Positions 21,447 to 31,645 of a stretch of 64,000 nucleotides of DNA are shown piece after piece; positions within the stretch are counted from its first letter, which is position 1; the number at the start of each line of letters is the position of its first letter. The position numbers and the translations under genes are program-made. Source of the DNA: Pachyseris speciosa (Eukaryota > Cnidaria > Anthozoa > Scleractinia > Pachyseridae); assembly GCA_016490735.1 (NCBI GenBank), contig JAEMWC010000668.1:352501-416500 (forward strand), in the 5' to 3' direction. The notes below the pieces were generated by a model. That model did not search any database. It was not told where the DNA came from and saw nothing but the letters and a program-made list of their open reading frames with translations.

Positions 21447-22801
21447 TAGTGACTCCTTTCATGGGCCAACTTGGGCCATGAAAAGCTAACAACGGACAAA
21501 TCCATCTTGATGTCCACTGATTGCAGAGATTTCATCCGATGCCGTATCCAAATCTCTTAAATTCTCGTTAGCTTAAGGTGCAATTTTTATTACGAGTGAT
21601 ATTCGTAGCGGTATTCAGAGTTTATTTTTTTGTAAAGATGACCTGGATGTCTCCACTAACTGCCGCGGCCATGCAGTGGACTCTGTGACTTCGTTATTTT
21701 TGAAGGACGGTAACTTTTAGGCTGTCATTTTTAAATGTAAGCAAAAGTTCATTTCGTTGGTGCCTGAAACGGACGCATTACTTTAGCTCTATTTATGTTT
21801 CGAAGTTTTCGATGCTTGCTTTGGAAAGGAATACGTTGAATGTGAATAATTAAAAATACTTGTTCTGTTTTCCGTTTTTGTGCTTGTCGTCGTTTTAGAC
21901 CAAAGGCCTCTCTTCACTAGCAGAAATTATTAACATTAATTTCTCCCATGAAACGTTTGCTGCTATGGAATACCGAGAACTCAAATTTTATCGTGACGTC
22001 ACCAATTTCAACCGTTTTTGTTTGCTTGCGACCGTAACGAGTTGTAATCGGTAGGTCGACTCGGTTTATAAGTATGTTTTCGGGCCATTTTTCACTGCAG
22101 AAGCTCCCAGGCTGGCATCATTAAGTTGGAATGGAGAGTCGAGGCAAACCTCTGAACGAGGCCAGATAATTTCACAATGACTGGGACTCAGACGTCAGTC
22201 TCTCCAAACGTTCTGGATTCTTGGACCTAGCAAGACAATTTTGGCGAGATTCAACTTGCAAAGAACACAACTCGTACCATATTTTGCCAGTAGTTCCGGA
22301 TGGCTCGACACTAGAAATCAAAATGTATAAAATGAAGATGGCGGGACTTCCATTTCGCCGTGGTATCCAATCACCCAGAATGCACTCTGGGCGCCAAAGA
22401 GAAAAACAGAGGCTTTCAAAAGTGGCTCGAATCAAATGGCTGATGCTCGACTCGCTGTAGGCATGAGAGGCAAAATTGGAGATAAATGCTTAGTCATGAC
22501 ATCAAGGTTTGCTCTCATTAGGGCATTTTGTTTTCCAAATGAGATTTTGAATTAAAGAATTGAAAGCAAACATTTGTGTTTTTAGCTTTGCTCCAGGGCG
22601 CATAAAACGGGCATTTTTGGTTTTGCTTGAAAACAAATAATGATATGGAACGTGAAACGAAGGTTATTCCCAATGTGTTGGCTCTTAAAGCCTAGAAAAG
22701 TTACTGGTTGACACTATAAACAGACCATAATAATCAGGTCTAAATTTGAGAGCGTGGGCAATCTTGAAAGCGGTGGGCCTGTCTGATGGCCGATATATCA
22801 G
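21447..22801. other. Spacer with duplicated 3' trailer and unrecognised sequence
   Basis: 21447-21950 repeats the copy-B trailer. 21950-22800 is shared with 47160-48067. Short open frames at 22221-22460 and 47553-47825 share GSTLEIK.YKMKMAGLPFRR but diverge by indels, so I do not call a gene. It could be a decayed exon of an unrelated gene. Confidence 0.4.
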
Positions 22802-23059
22802 CAACGCTTTCCAAACTATTTTCAGTTTTTCCAATTTGTTAATTTTCCACAGAAAACTTCCTTTTTATTCATTTTTGGTGGAGATCGTAAATAAGTGTCA
22901 AGATTCTGTCGATTCTTGCGGAGCAGAAAAAACAGACATCAAGAAATCTCATATTTAGCGGAGGGATTTTTATTGTCCTCACAAATCAAGCAACCAATCA
23001 AACTAAACTACTGCTGGCAAAGACTACTTTCCTGGAAACTACAAAACATTGGAATCCAG

Positions 23060-23550
23060 GGGTCCGAATTTCGGACCCTTCAACTTAGTCCACACAAATA
23101 CAAAATTAACTAGACAACGTCATACTTGTAAATCGAGGGGTCCGAATTTCGGACCCTTCAACTTAATCAACACAAATACCGAAAACTAGACAACGCCGGT
23201 CATACTTGTAAATCCAGGGGTCCGAAATTCGGACCCTTCAACTTAGTCCACAAAAGTACAAAATCAATTAGACAACGTCATACTTGTAAATCGAGGGGTC
23301 CGAATTTCGGACCCTTCAACTTAATCCACACAATTAATACATGTTACCAGGTTACAGACATCATACTTATAAATCGAGGGGTCTGAATTTCGTACCCTTG
23401 CTTTAGTGAATCTACAAAGATCTGTTTCTTGAAACACAATTCTTCTAAATCCAGGGTTCCGAAATGCGGACCCTTGTTTGAAAGAATCCACAAGAAGCGG
23501 TATTCAAAAACGAGACAAATGTAAATCTATAGGGTCCGAAATTCGGACCC
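23060..23550. repeat. Left palindrome array of the 3.63-kb element
   Basis: Palindromes start at 23060, 23138, 23218, 23296, 23379 (degenerate), 23454 (degenerate) and 23532. Spacing is 75-83 bp. The first four units also share CAACTTAGTCCACACAAATA and CATACTTGTAAATC. A decayed eighth unit lies near 23605. Confidence 0.85.
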
Positions 23551-25548
23551 TTGCTTTAACTGTTCTGCCAAATTCAGCAATAATAGCGTCACTTTATGAA
23601 ATCCTAGGGTTCCAAAATTCATTGCCTAGCCTATTAAATGCTTAACCACTTTGAACTGGAACTCAAATCTTCAATCAAATTTCTAAATAAGCACAGGAAT
23701 GTGGCCTCGTGGCTGACTATTATCGGCCTTTCAAGCTCATTTCACAATTGTCACGAAAAATTCAGCGAGGTTATAAATCACGGATGTACCAAAAGTGAAC
23801 GCCAGTGGAACGCTTGTCAAATTCCTATATATGCCGGCTAATCTGATTACATTTTCAGCAGTTATACATGAAATACCAAAATTTTCTGAATTTGGATTGC
23901 CGGGCATATAGTCTGTGTGAATTATCAGGCGCTTTGCGTTTAGCCGGCCTCGCTAAGAAAATAAAACCTCTGGCACCCAGGGTAGACATTCCGTTGAATT
24001 TAGACAAAAATTTCAGACTGCCGTTTTTTTAGTTCTTTGTGAAACCGTCCCCGTCAGTCAAACCTCAAATTTTACTACTATCGAGAATATGGCGATTCTA
24101 TAGTATACCCAAGGTCGCAATAATGGGCAGCCACGAAGCCACATTCCTTTTCCTAATCGCTTGGCAATTCTATACGAAGATATGGTACTTTAAGGCGCTT
24201 AGAATGAGGTATTTCGTAGAAATTCTAAAGACTCGGCGCTTCTACAATAGCTTAATAACTATACTACGTAGCACAAAATGGCCCTTATGGTTCCTACCCG
24301 AACTAGAGAAGCGTTTATATCCTCAAAAGTTCATAATCCAACCACTGTCAGCGACGCTGGCCTGGCTTTTTGTTGGCAACTTCTTCAGCGGAGGTCGGTG
24401 GTACCCAGGATTATACTCCGCCATCCATGACCTTTAATATTTCTTGATTTTGAATCGACCGTGGCAGTGGTACTTAACATTTTCACAAGTTGATTTTTTC
24501 AACTACCTCAACAAAACTGAGAGATGTTTATCCACGATGAAGCGCTCAAGAGAATGCATGCACGTCTGTTGTGGTTTTATTTGAGATAAGGCAGGTATTG
24601 AATGTGTCACGTACTCACTGAGTGAATGGAGGTTTCAAACCTAGAAAGTAAACTAGACTTAAACTTCAATCTTGAAAAGCACTTATAATCTCAAGTTTTT
24701 TACATACAGAGAAGATTTGGGTGACTTTTACACTGAATGCTTCCAATCCGGTGTTCACGAGCGGAGACAAAAGAAATATTTCTTGTATCCGGTCTTCTTT
24801 TTGAACTAACCAAAACTATGCTGACGTAACCCTGTGGCTAACCGAGTAACGACTTTCTGAGCACTGCGCCAAAAATGATGTCTTCAGAAGCTGAGAGCCT
24901 TTGTGTTGCAAGGCAGGACTACTGTTTGAAAGCAAAGTAGAAGTCATGGGCACATTTTTTCGCGACAGGATTTAATGAAGTCATACGAAAGATCAAGTAA
25001 GTGGAAATGTGGTAGGAAACGTCAGGTCTGCATGTTTTGATCACTACAAGGCTCGCGATCTTCACTAGGCTGAGTGAGCGGCGGAATTCGAAGTTACTAC
25101 GGTTATCACTGTTATTAGCCATTGCAAATGTAAACTTTCTAAATTCAGTGTTCTAATTCAGTGTAGTATGAATTTTTAAAAGTCACTCTTTAATGAAATC
25201 TAACTGTTTCTTATGCATTAGGCTTCATTTCAGCAGAATGCAGTTTGAATAAATGTCTTTGAACATCACACAATAAATGCTTGATTTTGTCTGTTGCAAC
25301 TGCTCCGAAGACTGCGCCAGAAACACTGTAGAAAAGCGAAGTTTGGGTCATTAGGGTGCACAGGCCGTAATGAGTTCAAATTGGACATCTCGTAGATTTT
25401 GTTAAATAATTTATATAAAATGGCATGAAGAGCTCTGTCCTAATAATAATCCCGTAAAACGTCGCCGGCCAAATGATTTCACCAATTGAACGGAACCTTG
25501 TTCCCAGCGGTGAGTATTATAAAATGTTTCTAATTTAAGCAGAGTCAA

Positions 25549-26039
25549 GGATTTGCAATTCGGACCCTTATTTTCAGAATGAATACAGCGCTACGTACGT
25601 TATTGAGGAATTCAGGCGATTCCAAACTTATGATCGTTGCTTTCTGAACCAAGAGCTAGACAACAAGAAATTTCATGCAAGATTTCAGCGGAGTAAAAAG
25701 TATAAGGGTCCGAATTTCGGACCCTTGCTTTCTGAACAGAGATAACAGGACATTTTTCACGATTTTAGCGGGGTAAAAAGCAGGGGTCCGAATTTCGGAC
25801 CCTTGCGTTTTGAACCCGAGACAACAGGCTATTTTTTTGCGATTTCAGCGGAATAAAAAGCAAGGGTCCGAATTTCGGACCCCGGCTTTTTGAACACAGA
25901 TATCAAGATACTTTTTTGCGATTTCAGCGGAATAAAAAGCAAGGGTCCGAATTTCGGACCCTTGCTTTTTGAATTCAGATAACAAGAGATTTTTCATGAT
26001 TTCAGCGGAGTCAAAATCAAGCCATCCGAAATTCGGTGC
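25549..26039. repeat. Right palindrome array of the 3.63-kb element
   Basis: Intact palindromes start at 25706, 25784, 25864 and 25943, with degenerate ones at about 25549 and 26021. Units share ATTTCAGCGGARTAAAAAGC and CCCTTGCTTTTTGAA. Orientation is the same as the left array, not mirrored. Confidence 0.85.
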
Positions 26040-26434
26040 CTTGCTTCCCAAATAAAAAGAGCAATGTGCAGGTTATCTATATATTGTTGATTTGTGAGGA
26101 ACAAATTTGCCTATCCGCAAAAAATAGAAAAAGTTGAATGCAGCAAAACTATATTTTGTTGATGTCCACCAGTTTTAACAACTTCCAATGACAAGAAAGT
26201 GGTAAAAAATTGTTGTCCTCAAAAATAAGAAAAAGCAAGTCATACTTTTTTACCTCTTATTCCACCAAAATCGTGAAATAACGCTTATTTTCTCAACATA
26301 AAAAGGGTCCTACGATAATTCCCATGAAATTTATGGTTTTTAGCGGAGTGATAACGCTTAAAAAGGTCAAAATTATAATATTCTGCGGAATTCTCTATTT
26401 TGGAAAAACTGAAAATAGTTTGGAAAGCGTTGAG

Positions 26435-27403
26435 CCATATCCATTTTCAAGATGGTGACTGTACCACCATTACAAATATTGTGAGGATACCTAAAGAAGA
26501 CGCTGGAGGCGGGCTTGAGGAATCTAATGTTTGTGCTTGAACTTCTTCGGTCTTCTTTATGACTTCTTTGGTGAGCATCCTGACCTTGGCTGAAGTACTT
26601 ACAACCGAGTAAAGTAAAGTAACTTATTTAAGCTCGATAACGTGGGGAGTGGTTGCCCAATCTCCCGAGCCGGGGGCTCATGTAATAAACGCTCGAGCAT
26701 TCAGGATCCAATTGGAATTTAGAAGTGAGTCGATGTTAAAAGCTTAGTTTGCTGATCTGAACTGGAAATAAAAAGAGGTTTACAATGTGAAAAGCATGTA
26801 ACGCATCCATCTTCTTGTTTCAAAGAAAAATTGTTTCCACCAATTGTAGTCTCGGACAGCAGCTGGGATGGTCAAAACACGTTAGGTGACAACACTAAAG
26901 GCTTTTACGTGAACTGTTCCGAACGGAGAACAGCGCTCTTCTTTATACTTACATCCTTTCCCCAATGATCGAAGTCGGCTTTCCATTGGCCCCAAATCGG
27001 CCAGACATCGGAAGCACATCGGCCACCAATCGGCGGGTGTCGGCCAATGCTGCGATAATTAGACGTCAGTCTCACCGATCGTCGGCTATTTCTAGGCTTT
27101 CTACCGTGACGGTCACTCGGAAAGCTTGGGATCAGATCAGTATACAAAAGAATTCTTGAGAACCAGTTTACGCTATCGGTTTGGAGTTATTACCTAAAAT
27201 ATACTGTTCGGCGTCACTCTCTTTCCGGTTCTTAAAGTAGGAAAGCTTTGATAGGAGCCTTCTGCAAGTTACACTGAGGGAAAGCTAGGTAAGAAGATTT
27301 AAGAATATTATGCCGGAAATACCATACTGTTGGTTCCAATTTAGAGCTGAAATCAGCTACGCTGTTGTGACCCATCGAAGTCATTTAACTGTTATGCCAT
27401 ATC
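26435..27403 (+). promoter_or_regulatory. Upstream module of copy C
   Basis: Homologous to 48070-48920 before copy E. Contains the TCGGCCAATGCTG segment and the candidate leader donor GCTAG/GTAAGA (GT at 27289). An extra segment at about 26613-26735 (AAGTAAAGTAACTTATTTAA...) is absent from 48246 and looks like a small repeat insertion. The module is separated from gene C by the LINE. Confidence 0.4.
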
Positions 27404-27421
27404 GATTGAGTATTTCCCTAT

Positions 27422-27823
27422 ACTCAATCGATACCGACAGCATTATGTACGTTTTGTGGCGAAGAGAGCGAATCCCTTGAGCATTTATTCATTTCATGCT
27501 GCATAACAGAGAGGTTTTGGCTGGAATTTATTCACTGGTGCAATAATATACATATTAAACTTGAAGATCTATCTGAGGTGGATAAGCTTTTAGGAATTTG
27601 GGACAGAAAGGAGGATTTTCTCTTACTTAACCATCTACTAATCATTGCCAGGCAAATTATTTACGATTGCAGAAACAAACTTATTCACCCGTCGCTGAGG
27701 CTATTTATCTCTAAAGTTTATTATATTTATCAAATAGAATTTAAGATCAATAAATTCACCAAACATGAATCCAGTTTTAACCACAAATGGAACAAGTATT
27801 TGACCAGTTTAAGTGCTTCATAG
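27422..27823 (+). pseudogene. LINE ORF2 C-terminal fragment
   Basis: Open frame with ALCTFCGEESESLEHLFISC, the C-x2-C-x8-H-x5-C knuckle at the end of L1/Tx1 and related polymerases, followed by RFWLEFIHWCN and ending SLSAS. It lies upstream of the element's own 5' end, which is the wrong order for a normal copy. Confidence 0.6.
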
Positions 27824-28055
27824 CGACGCCCATGTCTTTATTTTATCTATGTCTTTATTGTTTCCAATTTAGCTACTTTTGTTATCAATCAGATCGACTC
27901 GTGACGCTGTGATGATCGGACGTGAGTAACCGAGCTCCGCTGCATCACCTGCCCAGAAAGTAAATCTAAATCTGAAATAATTCTGCGGCCTTCTGTTCTT
28001 TTCGAATCATCTTCGGTTTCTTAGTCAAAAAGGTATCCTCTAATGGTAAGAAAGA

Positions 28056-28953
28056 ATGAAACGGAGCGCGGCTAGCGGTAGTGGTGTCTCGCCCGACGGC
28101 AAATTAGCACGTGGTGACTCAAGCATGGCGGGTTCCTCGCTCTACCAAGATACTTTTGAAGACGTCCAAGAGGAATCAGAAACGCCAGCAACTGAGCCCA
28201 GCCTTAAGGACATACACAATATCCTTAAAAGTATTCAAGGCGCGATTAGTGTCATGCAAGACACTATCGCAACGCTGGTGAAAGAAAATTACAAGCTCAC
28301 TTGTGATGTAGCGGACCTTCGACATATTATCGCAAAGAACAACGGCGAAGTCGAAAAGCTCAAGAGTGATTTCATAAAACAAAACCAGTATGTTGCCTCC
28401 TTGGAACTGGAACTTGAGAGGGCGAAAAAAGCTGCTAAAAAACAAAGAAGCGACATTCAAGAACTTCAAGAGAGCCTTGACGAGCTTGAGCAATATTCCC
28501 GTAAAAACTCTGTTGAAATCCATGGCATTCCGGAGGATATAGGCATTTCAACAGACGAAGTCGTCTGTAAGGTTGCGGCAGCAGTCGGTTGTCAGATTGC
28601 ACCGGATAATATCGAGATCTCTCATCGACTTTATAGGAAGAAAGGTGCAAAACCGATCATTACAAAGTTTCTAAATCACAAAGACAAGGCAAAGTTATAT
28701 AAAGCGAGAGTTCAACTTAGGAATGTAACTCTGTCTACCCTCTTCCCGAGCGACTCGGCAACCGGTCCAGCTGGGCAGCAAATTTTTATCAACGAGAATT
28801 TAACGCAGCGACATGATGAAACTCACCATTGAGAAACGCAAGGACGGAAAAATCCTAAGCACTTGGTCACTGGATGGAAAGATCTTTATTAAAACTTCCC
28901 CCAGCGGACGACCAAGGCAGATGTTTTCGATTGAGGAAATCAAAGAACTCTGA
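28056..28953 (+). pseudogene. LINE ORF1 protein (frameshifted near C-terminus)
   Basis: The first frame gives 258 aa. It has a Ser-rich head, a long coiled coil (about residues 50-150: IHNILKSIQGAISVMQDTIA, LELELERAKKAAKKQRSDIQ), then an RRM-like nucleic-acid-binding region typical of L1-type ORF1 proteins (LEQYSRKNSVEIHGIPE, NIEISHRLYR) and FINENLT. After 28800 the frame shifts by one and continues in another frame to TGA at 28951 (MKLTIEKRKDGKILSTWSLD). Its role in the family is RNA binding and chaperoning. Confidence 0.7.
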
Positions 28954-29514
28954 TGTTTGTTTTTGTTTTGTTTTCCGACCATCGTGTTATTGTCTGACTT
29001 CTTTATAATCCTTGGAGAAACGTAAGTTGATAGCATAATTGTAAAGTTTTCGCAAGGAGTAGCGGGGCAGGTGGTGCATACATGAGTAGTTTTATGTGTA
29101 GTTGCTTTATGCTGATTCCGTTGTATTGCAAAATGTTCGGCCTTTGTGTGTTTTTTCCTTGCCTTACCTTGATACGAGATCTTTTTTTGTTACAAGCAAA
29201 TTCTATTTCGCTGTTTTTTGGAGTGAGCAGAGACAAAGGTCAAAGAGGTGCAAACTTTAGCACACACGCGATGGCAAGTTGTTTAATAGTTCTACCGGGT
29301 ATTAAGATTTACAGTACTGTTTTTTTTTTTTTTCATGTTAATAAGCACACCCATCTAGCCGGAAAAAAACAACATCCTCGATTTGCAGGACAAGACAAGA
29401 CTTCGCAGTCAGCAGCTCTAAAATATTACACGGTCTATCTATCTATTTTTTTTTTTTTCAAAGAAAAGAAAAGACCCATTTGCTTTACATCTAATTCACT
29501 CACAAACTAAAGAC

Positions 29515-30851
29515 ATGACTACTCCATTTACAGCCTCTTTTTGTTCTTTGAATGTCAGAGGGCTAAATCAAACACGTAACCGAAGACAGCTTTTCAAATG
29601 GCTGCACAATAATAAATTCGATATTGTATTCTTGCAGGAAACCTATTCAACTGAAAGCGTAGAAAACATATGGATATCTGAATGGGGTGGGAAAATTTAT
29701 TTCTGTCATAGTGCAAGCCATCCGAGAGGTGTAATGATTCTTTTCAATCCCAGATTAGCTGCTCTGGTCAACAGCATTGAAGCAGATAAAAACGGAAGAT
29801 ATTTACTTCTTCAAACAACTATTTCTGATACCACCTCCCAATTGTGTAACATCTACAGTCCCAACAATAACTCCGACCAAAAAACTTTTTTCTCGAGCAT
29901 TGTAGACGTCCTTAGAAAATGTTCCGAGATTAACATTATAATTGGCGGAGATTTCAATTGCGCTCTAACAACACGAGACAAACTTGGAAGGGCTGCAGTG
30001 GAAAGGAAAAACAATGTAATTAGCGAGATTACCAAATTGTGCGACTTGTTAAAACTTCAAGATGTTTGGAGATGTCAGCACCCTAATAGCACCCACAATT
30101 TACATGGCGCGACAAGGCCTTTAAAGTACAATGTAGATTGGATTATTGGTTGATTTATAAAGAATTGTCAAGCATCGTGATTAACACAGAAATGAAAAGC
30201 TCCACACTAACAGACCATTCTGCAATAACACTGACACTTCAGTCTAAGGGTTACGCTCAAAGAGGACCCGGATTTTGGAAATGTAATAATTCTCTCCTGG
30301 ATCATTATGTCTTCGTTGAACAACTTTACAATACGATACCTGCGTACAAAAATAAATACAACTATCTCACTGACAAAGGTCTTTACTGGGACATGATAAA
30401 AATGGAAATGAGAGGTTTCTGCGTGCAGTACTCAAAAAGGAAAAATAGAGAACGCAGGAACATAGAGAAAGATCTTTCCGATCAAATTGGTACTTTAATG
30501 AAAGCCCTTGCTACAAATAGGTCAAAAGAGAACATCACTAAATTATATAGGCTCAGATCGGAGCTTAATAAGATCATCGAGCACAGAACTAACGGTGCTA
30601 TTATTAGAAGCAGAACAAGGTGGCATGAGCAAGGTGAAAAAAATACTAAATATTTTTTGAATTTAGAAAAACGACAAAACGCCAAAACATATATTTCGAA
30701 ACTTAAAACCCAAGATGGCCTTGAAATAACGAATGCAGATGAAATTTTAAAATGTCAAAAGCTGTTTTATAAAAACCTTTACACGGCTGTACCTCATAAA
30801 AACCTAAATGATGAATTGTTCTTATCTATGTCTTTATTGTTTCCAATTTAG
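29515..30851 (+). pseudogene. LINE ORF2: endonuclease and linker, RT deleted
   Basis: The first frame (29515-30153) encodes an APE-type endonuclease: SLNVRGLNQTRNRRQLFKWL, IVFLQETYS, IIIGGDFNCA. A one-base shift between about 30110 and 30138 moves the rest to the frame starting 30138 (LDYWLIYKELSS, LTDHSAITLTL), then a charged linker to RSRTRWHEQGEKNTKYFLNL, just before the polymerase. The frame then runs into 3' UTR sequence at about 30821, so the polymerase is deleted. No activity is expected. Confidence 0.7.
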
Positions 30852-31137
30852 CTACTTTTGTTATCAATTCTATTGTTATTATTCTATTTCACTGCCATCT
30901 AACCTTTTATAGTGTAAGTAGGTGTAGTGTTACGGCTTTCAGGTTGTACGCATATTGTATGTGCTACAATTTAATAATTAGCAAGTTTCGTTTTGTGCAT
31001 GTCTGTGTTTTAGTGTAAAATATTATATTGTCAAGTAGTGTAAGTGATATGTTGTGAATAATAATGATATATATAAAAAAAAAAAAAAATAAAAAAAAAA
31101 AATAAATATATATATATATATATATATTGATTGAGTA

Positions 31138-31645
31138 ACAATTTATGCCAAAATACACCATGCATGTTTAGCAGGGGGTTGATTGATTGCGTATGCTCAA
31201 GTGGTTTGGAGCTTACTAATAGATTATTACAGTCGTCAGGCCGTAAGAATGGAGCAAGAAGTACAACAATGAAAGCGTAAGCGCAGCGGGGGAAAGATTC
31301 ACGGTCTGACCATAGGATTCACTCGGCTATAACATGAGCAAACTTTTCTTTATATAGAATACCGTAGCAAGAGAATTCAAACGAATGAAAGTGATGCATT
31401 GTAAGAAGAAAGATAACGAAACTAAATGTTTGAAAGTCGTATATTTTGAGTGCCGGTGAGAGATTTAACTGAGATGTGTAGGTATCTCAGTTGTGAGAGG
31501 AAAGCTCGAATGCGGGCTTGTACGCCGGGATTACGAACACATTTCCTCTGCGTGGACAAAGGTTGCAGTGCTCAGTTAGATTTCATTTGTTGTTATTACT
31601 AAGAGTTTCCTTTGTCCATCCAGGTTATTTACAATCAGCGCCACT
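31138..31645 (+). promoter_or_regulatory. Proximal upstream region of copy C
   Basis: Short compared with copy E: the sequence jumps from ACAATTTATGCCAAAATACA directly to TGCATGTTTAGCAGGGGG. Keeps TCAAGTGGTTTGGAGCTTAC (31199), a TTTATATAG box (31351), GTAAGAAGAAAG (31401), and the acceptor TTTGTCCATCCAG ending 31623. Confidence 0.4.

Larger units (their letters stand above)
22802..26432. mobile_element. 3.63-kb DNA element with palindrome arrays, superfamily unknown
   Basis: Inverted ends are identical over 33 bp, starting CAACGCTTTCCAAACTATTT (22802-22834 and 26400-26432). The empty site at about 48059-48078 (GTATCAGCCATATCC) shows the inserted segment exactly, with AG on both sides as a 2-bp target duplication. 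Two arrays of 78-83-bp units near the ends each carry a GGGTCCGAA / TTCGGACCC palindrome. The two longest frames (24039-24437 plus, 132 aa; 24919-25122 minus, 67 aa) match nothing I recognise. TTTAGCGGAG occurs near both ends and in the right array. Probably non-autonomous, or an unfamiliar family. Confidence 0.75.
27413..31128 (+). mobile_element. L1/Tx1-like LINE insertion, internally permuted
   Basis: Flanked by GATTGAGTA (27404-27412 and 31129-31137), a 9-bp target duplication. The uninterrupted sequence is seen at 48921. Order inside: C-terminus of ORF2 and start of the 3' UTR, then the 5' UTR, ORF1, endonuclease and linker of ORF2, then the same 3' UTR start again and an A/T-rich tail (31075-31128). 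TTATCTATGTCTTTATTGTT occurs at both 3' UTR joints (27843 and 30821). The reverse transcriptase core is missing. Confidence 0.75.

Noticed and set aside
22221..22460. Unknown exon shared with 47553-47825
   Set aside because: The two copies share a short peptide but differ by frame-changing indels, and no splice borders stand out.
23060..23550. Regular repeat array resembling a CRISPR
   Set aside because: Units of 75-83 bp are similar along their whole length, with a palindromic centre, not short identical repeats with unique spacers. The genome is animal, and the array lies inside a transposon.
24039..24437. Transposase of the 3.63-kb element
   Set aside because: The 132-aa frame shows no DDE-type spacing, zinc finger or helix-turn-helix that I can recognise. 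Left unassigned.
28176..28523. Minus-strand frame within LINE ORF1
   Set aside because: Antisense shadow of the coiled-coil ORF1.
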